From an uncultured Clostridia bacterium (GTDB taxonomy: Bacteria > Bacillota > Clostridia > Oscillospirales > CAG-382): a stretch of DNA of 6,970 bases. Location: the NCBI GenBank assembly GCA_905235695.1, contig CAJOMW010000050.1, positions 1 to 6,970 on the forward strand, written 5' to 3'. This document shows positions 1-5,885 of the stretch, piece by piece (within the stretch, counting starts at the first letter, position 1; each line of letters starts with the position of its first letter). The notes under the pieces were generated by a model. It saw only the letters and a program-made list of their open reading frames with translations. It ran no database searches and was not told the origin of the DNA. The translations under genes and the position numbers were made by a program.

Positions 1-58
1 TAATTATTCAAAAACTTTGAACAATACTTTAATTTTTAGACAAATTTCTGTAATTCGC

Positions 59-93
59 TTGCTTTTTATAAATTTTCTGCTATAATATATAAT
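59..93 (+). promoter_or_regulatory. Promoter of pckG (sigma-A type, extended -10)
   Basis: A TATAAT box at 81-86 matches the consensus perfectly and is preceded by TGC (78-80), an extended -10 motif. A partial -35 box TTGCTT lies at 59-64 with 16 bp spacing. A second TATAAT (88-93) follows one base after the first but has no good -35 partner. The surrounding sequence (1-90) is very AT-rich. Transcription would start near position 93-95. The boxes are seen directly; promoter activity is inferred. Confidence 0.7.
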
Positions 94-254
94 GGCTTGG
101 GATTGGGAGTATTTTCAAAAGATAAACTTTTAACGAGCCGTTACCGCCTTGAAGGAGGTTCTTTACAGAGCATCCCGAAGGCAGATGAGAACATAACTTT
201 AATGAATAAAAATCAACCAAAGTACTTTAAAATGCATTGAACGGAGGTATTACA
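94..254 (+). promoter_or_regulatory. Long 5' leader of pckG with possible RNA structure
   Basis: About 160 nt separate the predicted transcription start from the pckG ATG. GGGAT (99-103) can pair with ATCCC (172-176), and the stem may extend through C96-T98 with A178-G180 across a bulged G177. Inside lie two smaller hairpins: AAAAG (117-121) with CTTTT (127-131), and ACC-G-CC (143-148) with GG-A-GGT (154-159) closing a TTGAA loop. The second includes a GGAGG (154-158) with no start codon at usable distance. I do not recognise a known riboswitch class, and no terminator-like T-run follows. A structured leader is only a possibility. Confidence 0.3.
243..248 (+). promoter_or_regulatory. Ribosome binding site of pckG
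   Basis: GGAGGT lies 6 nt before the ATG at 255. It fixes that ATG as the start, because the longer in-frame reading from TTG at 237 would place this site inside the coding sequence. Confidence 0.9.
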
Positions 255-2036
255 ATGACAGAGAACAAGTACGTAAAGCAGTGGGTTGCCGAAATGGCTG
301 AACTTACGGCTCCCGACGCCATCGTGTGGATAACGGGCGACGAGGAACAGACAGAAAAGCTTCGCAAGCAGGCGGTTGCCTCCGGCGAATTGATAAAGCT
401 CAACGAAGAGAAGCTCCCCAACTGCTTCCTTCACAGAACAGCTGTAAACGACGTTGCACGTGTTGAGAACAGGACGTTTATATGCACCACCAAAAAGGAA
501 GACGCCGGCCCCACCAACAACTGGATGAGCCCCGACGAATGCAAGGCAAAGCTCACGCCCCTCTACAAGGGCTCCATGCGCGGACGCACAATGTACGTTA
601 TTCCTTATTCCATGGGCGTGCTCGGCTCGGACTTCTCCAAGATAGGAATTGAGCTTACCGACTCCATATACGTCGTGCTCAATATGCTTATTATGGCAAG
701 GGCAGGCAAGAAGTGCCTCGAGCAGCTCGGCGACAGCCCCGAATTTATAAAGGGACTTCACTCCAAGGCAGACCTTGACGAAGAAAACAGATATATCGTT
801 CACTTCCCCGAAGAGAATACGATATGGTCCATAAATTCCAACTACGGCGGAAACGTTCTCCAGGGCAAGAAGTGCTTCGCACTGAGAATAGCTTCATGGC
901 TCGGAAGAAAAGAAGGCTGGATGGCAGAGCACATGCTCATCCTCGGCGTCGAATATCCTAACGGCGAGATAAAGTACGTATCGGCGGCATTCCCGTCCGC
1001 CTGCGGCAAGACCAACCTCGCAATGCTCGTTCCTCCGGAATACTTCAAGAAGCAGGGCTACAAGGTTTGGTGCGTAGGCGACGACATCGCATGGATACGC
1101 CCCGGCAAGGACGGAAGGCTCTACGCCGTCAACCCCGAGAACGGCTTCTTCGGCGTTGCTCCGGGTACTAACGAAAAGTCCAATCCCAATGCGCTCGCTA
1201 CAACAAAGCGCGATACGATATTCACTAACGTCGTACACAACCTCGACGACAACACCGTTTGGTGGGAAGGTCTCGACAACAATCCTCCCAAGAATGCGAT
1301 CGACTGGAAGGGCAACAAGTGGGATTACACCAAGTACGACAAGAAGGACAAGAGCACCTGCGGCGCTCATCCGAACTCCAGATTTACCGCCGTTGCAAAG
1401 AACTGCCCCTGCGTATCGAGCGAGTTTGACAGCCTGACGGGCGTTCCGCTCGAAGCTATAATCTTTGGCGGCAGACGCGCAAAGACCGCACCTCTGGTAT
1501 ACGAGGCACGTTCATGGAAGCACGGCACGTTCGTAGGCTCCATAATGGCTTCCGAGACGACAGCGGCAGCAGCCGGTGCGGTAGGCGTAGTAAGACGCGA
1601 TCCTATGGCAATGCTTCCGTTCTGCGGATACAACATGGGCGACTACTTCGGACACTGGATAGAGATGGGCAAGAAGCTCACCAATGCTCCAAAGATATTC
1701 CACGTCAACTGGTTCAGAACAGACGACGAAGGCAACTTTATATGGCCCGGCTACGGCGAAAACATGAGAGTGCTTCTGTGGATACTCGACAGATGTGCAG
1801 GCAAGGCCGAAGCAGTTGATTCCGCTATCGGATATCTTCCCAAAGCCGAAGACATCAACGTCGAAGGGCTTGAAGGCGTTACTCTCGACACAATTAAAGA
1901 GCTTCTCGTAGTTGACAAGAAAAGCTGGATAGAAGACCTTGACAGCATAAAGGAATTCTACGCAAAGATAGGCGATACCATTCCGAAGGAGCTCAGAGAC
2001 GAGCTTGCTACCCTCGAAGCTAACCTCAAAAAGTAA
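255..2036 (+). CDS. pckG: Phosphoenolpyruvate carboxykinase, GTP-dependent
   Basis: Cytosolic enzyme (593 aa, usual family length about 600) interconverting oxaloacetate + GTP with PEP + CO2 + GDP at the PEP/oxaloacetate node. In fermentative anaerobes it often runs toward oxaloacetate, conserving energy as GTP; direction here is inference. Visible motifs: EDAGPTNNW near residue 82, GRTMYVIP at 110-117, the P-loop FPSACGKTN at 246-254 with the reactive Cys250, the Mn ligands Lys206, His226 and Asp277 (in VGDD), Tyr197 in the active site, GGRR at 405-408, the omega-loop lid SETTAAAA at 433-440, and RRDPMAMLPFCGYNMGDYF from 447. The guanine pocket has Phe487, Phe495 and Tyr500, the last normally Phe. 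These motifs exclude the unrelated ATP-type enzyme PckA. Tandem TAA stops end the gene. It has its own promoter and terminator. Confidence 0.97.
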   Translation: MTENKYVKQWVAEMAELTAPDAIVWITGDEEQTEKLRKQAVASGELIKLNEEKLPNCFLHRTAVNDVARVENRTFICTTKKEDAGPTNNWMSPDECKAKLTPLYKGSMRGRTMYVIPYSMGVLGSDFSKIGIELTDSIYVVLNMLIMARAGKKCLEQLGDSPEFIKGLHSKADLDEENRYIVHFPEENTIWSINSNYGGNVLQGKKCFALRIASWLGRKEGWMAEHMLILGVEYPNGEIKYVSAAFPSACGKTNLAMLVPPEYFKKQGYKVWCVGDDIAWIRPGKDGRLYAVNPENGFFGVAPGTNEKSNPNALATTKRDTIFTNVVHNLDDNTVWWEGLDNNPPKNAIDWKGNKWDYTKYDKKDKSTCGAHPNSRFTAVAKNCPCVSSEFDSLTGVPLEAIIFGGRRAKTAPLVYEARSWKHGTFVGSIMASETTAAAAGAVGVVRRDPMAMLPFCGYNMGDYFGHWIEMGKKLTNAPKIFHVNWFRTDDEGNFIWPGYGENMRVLLWILDRCAGKAEAVDSAIGYLPKAEDINVEGLEGVTLDTIKELLVVDKKSWIEDLDSIKEFYAKIGDTIPKELRDELATLEANLKK

Positions 2037-2050
2037 TAACTGATATAATT

Positions 2051-2084
2051 AAGCACGGACGGCGAAAGCGGCCCGTGCTTTTTT
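2051..2084 (+). terminator. Rho-independent terminator of pckG
   Basis: AAGCACGG (2051-2058) pairs perfectly with CCGTGCTT (2073-2080). The 14-nt apex can add GC/GC pairs around a GAAA loop (2064-2067). Six T residues (2079-2084) overlap and follow the right arm. It starts 14 bases after the pckG stop and separates pckG from the heat-shock operon. Confidence 0.92.
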
Positions 2085-2148
2085 GCCGAAAAAATAGCAA
2101 TCCTTTTTCAAGTTCACATAATATTAACATAAAAAGCGATATTTGTTA

Positions 2149-2176
2149 TTGAACTTTTCTTGAAAAGTGGTAAAAT
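2149..2176 (+). promoter_or_regulatory. Promoter of the hrcA-grpE-dnaK-dnaJ operon
   Basis: TTGAAC (2149-2154) and TAAAAT (2171-2176) are separated by 16 bp, a good match to the vegetative sigma-A consensus. The predicted start at about 2183 falls just before the CIRCE operator, the usual arrangement for HrcA-controlled operons, where heat induction comes from loss of repression rather than a special sigma factor. A perfect inverted repeat fills the spacer (see the separate entry). Confidence 0.75.
2153..2168. repeat. Perfect 7-bp inverted repeat inside the hrcA promoter
   Basis: ACTTTTC (2153-2159) and GAAAAGT (2162-2168) are exact reverse complements separated by TT. The palindrome overlaps the last two bases of the -35 box and most of the spacer, a position where a bound protein would block RNA polymerase. 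It does not resemble CIRCE or the CtsR direct-repeat operator. The repeat is seen directly; an operator role is speculative. Confidence 0.4.
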
Positions 2177-2186
2177 AATAACAAAG

Positions 2187-2213
2187 TTAGCACTTGAGGT
2201 TCAAGAGTGCTAA
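2187..2213. promoter_or_regulatory. CIRCE operator (HrcA binding site)
   Basis: The left arm TTAGCACTT (2187-2195), a 9-nt spacer (2196-2204) and the right arm GAGTGCTAA (2205-2213) match the CIRCE consensus TTAGCACTC-N9-GAGTGCTAA with one mismatch, the last base of the left arm. It sits between the predicted transcription start and the hrcA ribosome binding site, so it is also in the 5' UTR and can fold as RNA. HrcA encoded directly downstream is the expected ligand, giving autoregulation. No second CIRCE precedes grpE, dnaK or dnaJ in this window. Confidence 0.96.
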
Positions 2214-2221
2214 AATTGCAA

Positions 2222-2228
2222 GGGAGGT
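2222..2228 (+). promoter_or_regulatory. Ribosome binding site of hrcA
   Basis: GGGAGGT ends 7 nt before the ATG at 2236 and decides that start. The longer in-frame reading from TTG at 2194 would begin inside CIRCE and translate through this site. Confidence 0.9.
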
Positions 2229-2235
2229 AGGACGT

Positions 2236-3315
2236 ATGGAACTCAGCGAGAGAAAGATGAGGATACTCAAGTCTATAATAGACGAATATATAGACAACGG
2301 CGAGCCTGTCGGATCAAAGCATCTCATGCAGTCGGGCAACATATCCCTGTCTCCGGCGACTATCCGAAACGAGATGAGCGAGCTTGAGGAAATGGGCTAT
2401 CTCGATAAGCCTCATGCGTCCGCAGGGCGCATACCCTCAAGCAGTGCGTACAGATTTTACGTCGACGAGCTCATGTCGAGCTACAAGACGTCCTTTGAAC
2501 AGCTTGAGCTTCTTAATGAGCTTACTCGCTTTAAGATGGACGAAATGGACAAGATAGTCACCAAGGCGCGCAGCATAATGTCCAGGATGACAAACTACGC
2601 TTCCATAACCGTCGAGGAGAGTACAAACGACAGCGTCGTACAGCGCTTTGAGGCGCTTCTCATTGACTCTTCGAGTATGCTTCTGGTAATGGTCATGCCG
2701 GACGGCTCGATAAATTCAAAGCACGTTAATACAGGCGTTGCCATTGACGCAGACGACGTAGAGCGAATAAAGAATGCGCTGAATACGGTACTTGCGGGCA
2801 GGTCGCTCGGAAACGTATCGCTTCCGGATATAATGAGGCTTGAAGAGATGTTCGGAGACCTCAGACTTCTCGTAAATCCTCTGCTGAGGATGGCGTATGA
2901 AGCGGCGGAGGGAAGCGACGGACGGAGCGTCGAGGTAGACGGAATAACCAACCTTTTGTCATACCCCGAGTTCAGAAACGTAGAAAAAGTAAAGGATCTG
3001 CTGGAGATTTTCGAGCAGAACGGAGAAGCCATAATGGACTATCTGCCGATGGCAAAGGGCGCTCCGGACGATGCGGACACAAAGCTGAAGGTTTATATCA
3101 GCGACGAAGACGATCCGCTCCTGTCCGATGCGAGCATAGTGTTCTGTTCACTTCCGGTAGGCAGGAAAAATACGATATTCGGCATACTCGGACCGCGGCG
3201 AATGGACTATAAGAAGGCGACGGTGGCTCTTACAAGGCTTGCGCAGACGATGAAGAGCCTGTCTGACAAATCAGATCCTTCCGAAAGCCCGGGAAATGGC
3301 GGCGGAGAGGTTTAA
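2236..3315 (+). CDS. hrcA: Heat-inducible transcription repressor HrcA
   Basis: Repressor of class I heat-shock genes (359 aa, a little longer than the usual 340-350). HrcA binds CIRCE as a dimer; in the known Firmicute systems its activity depends on GroEL. The N-terminal winged helix-turn-helix is clear: LSERKMRILKSIIDEY from residue 3, then LSPATIRNEMSELEEMGYL at 38-56 and the wing HASAGRIPSSSAYRFYVD at 60-77. The middle and C-terminal parts carry family landmarks: NLLSYPEFRNVEKVKDLLE from 239, DDPLLSDASIV at 292-302, and GILGPRRMDYKK at 316-327. The last 17 or so residues are a Ser/Pro/Gly-rich tail beyond the conserved fold. It is first gene of the chaperone operon, 37 bases before grpE, and directly follows its own operator. 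Confidence 0.97.
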   Translation: MELSERKMRILKSIIDEYIDNGEPVGSKHLMQSGNISLSPATIRNEMSELEEMGYLDKPHASAGRIPSSSAYRFYVDELMSSYKTSFEQLELLNELTRFKMDEMDKIVTKARSIMSRMTNYASITVEESTNDSVVQRFEALLIDSSSMLLVMVMPDGSINSKHVNTGVAIDADDVERIKNALNTVLAGRSLGNVSLPDIMRLEEMFGDLRLLVNPLLRMAYEAAEGSDGRSVEVDGITNLLSYPEFRNVEKVKDLLEIFEQNGEAIMDYLPMAKGAPDDADTKLKVYISDEDDPLLSDASIVFCSLPVGRKNTIFGILGPRRMDYKKATVALTRLAQTMKSLSDKSDPSESPGNGGGEV

Positions 3316-3352
3316 GACTGAAAGTTACAACTACGACTAAGAAGGTGAAAAC

Positions 3353-3943
3353 GTGTCTGAGAAAGAAAAGAAAGTGAGCGGCGCTGAGGCGGAAAACGAA
3401 AGTGAAAGCGCTCCCAAGGCCGCAAAAGAAGACAATAAAGACGAGAAGAAAGAGAAGAGAGCGCAAAAACTCCTCGAAAAAGAGCTTGAAGACGCAAAGA
3501 GCGAGATAGAAAAGCTGAAAAAGGAAAACCAAGAGCAGAACGACTCCTATCTGCGAATGCTTGCCGAGTACGACAACTTCCGAAAGCGCGCACAGAAGGA
3601 AAAGGAGTCGATATATTCCGACGGCATTGCCGATGCGGTGGAGAAGCTGCTCCCCGTGCTCGACAACCTCGAGCGTGCAAGCGATACCGATTCTTCTTCC
3701 GACGCTCAGTCTGTCATAGACGGCGTAAAGAAGATACTCGAGCAGGCTTCGGGCGTCTTTGAAAAGCTCGGAGTGACCGAGATACCGGCAAAGGGCGAAA
3801 AGTTCGATCCGGAGCTGCACAACGCAGTGATGCACGAAGAAAGCGAAGAATACGATGAAAATACCGTCTCGGACGTATTCCTTAAAGGCTATAAGATAGG
3901 CGATAAGGTTATACGTCACTCGATGGTGAAAGTAATGAATTAA
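3353..3943 (+). CDS. grpE: Nucleotide exchange factor GrpE (HSP70 cofactor)
   Basis: Cytosolic dimeric cofactor that releases ADP from DnaK and so resets the chaperone cycle (196 aa, normal length). Residues 1-60 are highly charged, Lys/Glu-rich and predicted to form a disordered end followed by the long coiled coil. The family core follows: SYLRMLAEYDNFRKRAQKEK at 65-84, LLPVLDNLERA at 99-109, and the C-terminal beta domain from FDPELHNAVMHEE (151-163) to FLKGYKIGDKVIRHSMVKV (176-194). Translation most likely starts at GTG 3353, with AAGGTG (3342-3347) 5 nt upstream. This start and ribosome binding site are weaker than those of hrcA and dnaK, which may hold GrpE below DnaK level (inference). 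The dnaK start lies 30 bases after the stop. Confidence 0.97.
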   Translation: MSEKEKKVSGAEAENESESAPKAAKEDNKDEKKEKRAQKLLEKELEDAKSEIEKLKKENQEQNDSYLRMLAEYDNFRKRAQKEKESIYSDGIADAVEKLLPVLDNLERASDTDSSSDAQSVIDGVKKILEQASGVFEKLGVTEIPAKGEKFDPELHNAVMHEESEEYDENTVSDVFLKGYKIGDKVIRHSMVKVMN

Positions 3944-3973
3944 ATAAAATAACTTATACGGAGGTAATATATC

Positions 3974-5800
3974 ATGGGAAAAATCATAGGAATTGACTTA
4001 GGTACAACAAATTCATGCGTAGCCGTTTATGAAGGCGGCGAGCCGGTAGTTATTGCAAATGCAGAAGGCTCAAGAACGACTCCTTCCGTCGTCGCTTTTT
4101 CCAAGGACGGCGAGAGAATGGTAGGTCAGGTAGCAAAGCGCCAGGCAATAACCAACCCCGACAGGACTATAAGCTCGATAAAGAGAGATATGGGTACAGA
4201 CAGAAAGGTAGCTATAGACGGCAAGAGCTATACTCCCCAGGAAATATCCGCAATGATACTTCAGAAGCTCAAGACCGAAGCGGAGAATTATCTCGGAACC
4301 ACCGTCAGCGAAGCTGTAATCACCGTTCCGGCATACTTCTCCGACGCACAGAGACAGGCGACCAAGGACGCCGGCAAGATAGCAGGTCTTGACGTTAAGA
4401 GAATAATCAACGAGCCGACAGCCGCAGCTCTCGCATACGGCGTAGATAAGGAAAATGAGCAGAAGATACTCATATATGACCTCGGCGGCGGTACGTTCGA
4501 CGTATCCGTGCTTGAGATAGCGGACGGAGTTATAGAAGTCCTCGCAACTGCCGGAAACAACAGACTCGGCGGCGACGACTTCGACGAGAGAATAATGAAT
4601 TATATGGCAGATACCTTCCAGAAGAGCGACGGCATCGACCTCAGAAACGACAAGATGGCGCTCCAGAGACTCAAGGAAGCCGCAGAGAAGGCAAAGATAG
4701 AGCTTTCCGGAATGACCAGCACAAATATCAATCTTCCGTTTATAACGGCGGACGCAACCGGCCCGAAGCACTTTGATATGACTCTTACAAGAGCAAAGTT
4801 CGACGAGCTCACGGCAGACCTCGTGGAAAAGACCATGGGTCCGACAAAGCAGGCAATATCCGACGCCGGAATTTCTCCTTCTCAGATAGAAAAGGTCCTT
4901 CTCGTAGGCGGATCTTCAAGAATACCCGCCGTGCAGGAAGCAGTTAAGAAGTTTATAGGCAAAGAGCCGTTCAAGGGCATAAATCCCGATGAATGTGTCG
5001 CAATAGGCGCGGCTATCCAGGGCGGCGTTCTCAGCGACGAGGTCAAGGGCGTGCTCCTTCTCGACGTAACTCCGCTTTCACTCGGTATAGAGACGCTCGG
5101 CGGCGTATGCACCAAGATGATTGAGCGCAACACCACAATACCTGTAAAGAAGAGCCAGATATTCTCCACGGCGGCAGACAACCAGTCGTCCGTTGAGATA
5201 CACGTTCTCCAGGGCGAGCGCGAAATGGCGGCAGGAAACACCACGCTCGGAAGATTCATACTCGACGGAATCCCGGCCGCTCCCAGAGGCGTTCCTCAGA
5301 TAGAAGTAACCTTTGATATAGACGCAAACGGCATAGTAAACGTATCCGCTACCGATAAGGGCACCGGCAAGGAGCAGCATATCACCATAACCTCCTCTAC
5401 AAACATGAGCAAAGAGGATATAGAAAAGGCAGTCAAGGACGCTGAAAAGTTTGCCGCAGAGGATAAGGCTCAGAAGGAAGCAGTAGACACAAAGAATCAG
5501 GCTGAAAGCCTCATATTCCAGACGGAAAAGACGCTCGGAGAGCTCGGCGACAAGGTCACCGAAGACGAGAAAAAGCCGATAAACGAAAAGCTCGAAGAGC
5601 TGAAAAAGGCAGTTAACGGCGGCACCACAGAGCAGATAAAGTCCGCAACAGAAGAGCTTCAGAAGGCGTTCTACGCAATAAGCGAAAAGCTTTATCAGCA
5701 GGCACAGGCTCAGCAGGGCGAAGATCCGAACATGGGCGGAAATCCCGGCGGTCAGTCAGGCCCCGCAAGCGGTGAGTTCACCGATAATGACAACAACTGA
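3974..5800 (+). CDS. dnaK: Molecular chaperone DnaK (HSP70)
   Basis: ATP-dependent HSP70 that binds exposed hydrophobic segments of client proteins, working with DnaJ and GrpE (608 aa). GGAGGT (3960-3965) lies 8 nt before the ATG. The ATPase domain shows IGIDLGTTNSCVAV (5-18), INEPTAAALAYG (145-156), DLGGGTFDVSVLE (169-181) and the adenosine motif LVGGSSRIPAVQ (310-321). It lacks the extra segment of proteobacterial DnaK in the first lobe, as Gram-positive forms do. The site matching E. coli Thr199 is Asn196, also usual in Gram-positives. The interdomain linker is VLLLDVTPLSLG (360-371); the substrate domain includes VTFDIDANGIVNVSATDKGTGK (445-466). A helical lid follows, then a Gln/Gly-rich tail ending GEFTDNDNN, which lacks the acidic EEV-type end common in bacterial DnaK. 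No operator or promoter is seen in the 30-base gap from grpE. Confidence 0.98.
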   Translation: MGKIIGIDLGTTNSCVAVYEGGEPVVIANAEGSRTTPSVVAFSKDGERMVGQVAKRQAITNPDRTISSIKRDMGTDRKVAIDGKSYTPQEISAMILQKLKTEAENYLGTTVSEAVITVPAYFSDAQRQATKDAGKIAGLDVKRIINEPTAAALAYGVDKENEQKILIYDLGGGTFDVSVLEIADGVIEVLATAGNNRLGGDDFDERIMNYMADTFQKSDGIDLRNDKMALQRLKEAAEKAKIELSGMTSTNINLPFITADATGPKHFDMTLTRAKFDELTADLVEKTMGPTKQAISDAGISPSQIEKVLLVGGSSRIPAVQEAVKKFIGKEPFKGINPDECVAIGAAIQGGVLSDEVKGVLLLDVTPLSLGIETLGGVCTKMIERNTTIPVKKSQIFSTAADNQSSVEIHVLQGEREMAAGNTTLGRFILDGIPAAPRGVPQIEVTFDIDANGIVNVSATDKGTGKEQHITITSSTNMSKEDIEKAVKDAEKFAAEDKAQKEAVDTKNQAESLIFQTEKTLGELGDKVTEDEKKPINEKLEELKKAVNGGTTEQIKSATEELQKAFYAISEKLYQQAQAQQGEDPNMGGNPGGQSGPASGEFTDNDNN

Positions 5801-5807
5801 TAAATGC

Positions 5808-5839
5808 CTGACAGCCGTACCGAAAGGCTCGGCTGTCAG
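5808..5839 (+). terminator. Intercistronic hairpin between dnaK and dnaJ
   Basis: CTGACAGCCG (5808-5817) pairs perfectly with CGGCTGTCAG (5830-5839); the 12-nt loop contains CC-GAAA-GG and can pair further. It starts 7 bases after the dnaK stop. Only mixed sequence (TTCGCATAATTTC) follows rather than a T-run, so it is a weak or partial terminator, or a 3' stabiliser or processing site for the dnaK message. Either role would lower dnaJ output relative to dnaK. The hairpin is certain; its role is inferred. Confidence 0.6.
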
Positions 5840-5885
5840 TTCGCATAATTTCATTTTGCCAAAGAAAGGCATGGTCATTTGAGAT

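Noticed and set aside
202..240. 12-codon leader ORF (ATG 202 to TGA 238-240) before pckG
   Set aside because: No Shine-Dalgarno at useful spacing and no codon pattern suggesting an attenuator; ATG-to-stop runs of this size are expected by chance.
237..254. Longer pckG start at TTG 237
   Set aside because: It would translate through the GGAGGT site at 243-248, which is ideally spaced for ATG 255.
213..803. Minus-strand open reading frame of 196 codons opposite pckG
   Set aside because: It is antisense to a clear PEPCK gene; it has no ribosome binding site or family motif. Long antisense frames are common opposite strongly biased genes.
2153..2168. CtsR operator in the hrcA promoter
   Set aside because: CtsR binds a direct repeat of GGTCAAA-like heptamers; this site is an inverted repeat with a different core.
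2194..2235. Longer hrcA start at TTG 2194
   Set aside because: It begins inside the CIRCE element and reads through the ribosome binding site; the HrcA family begins with the helix right after ATG 2236.
3230..3919. Minus-strand 229-codon frame rich in Leu, Phe and Val, resembling a membrane protein
   Set aside because: The hydrophobic look is the antisense reading of the Lys/Glu-rich grpE coding sequence (Glu and Lys codons reverse to Phe and Leu codons).
3944..3973. Possible separate promoter or CIRCE for dnaK
   Set aside because: The 30-base gap has no CIRCE arms and no convincing -35/-10 pair; it is AT-rich with only the ribosome binding site evident.
4070..4771. Minus-strand 233-codon frame opposite dnaK
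   Set aside because: A shadow of dnaK; composition odd, no ribosome binding site, no recognisable domain.
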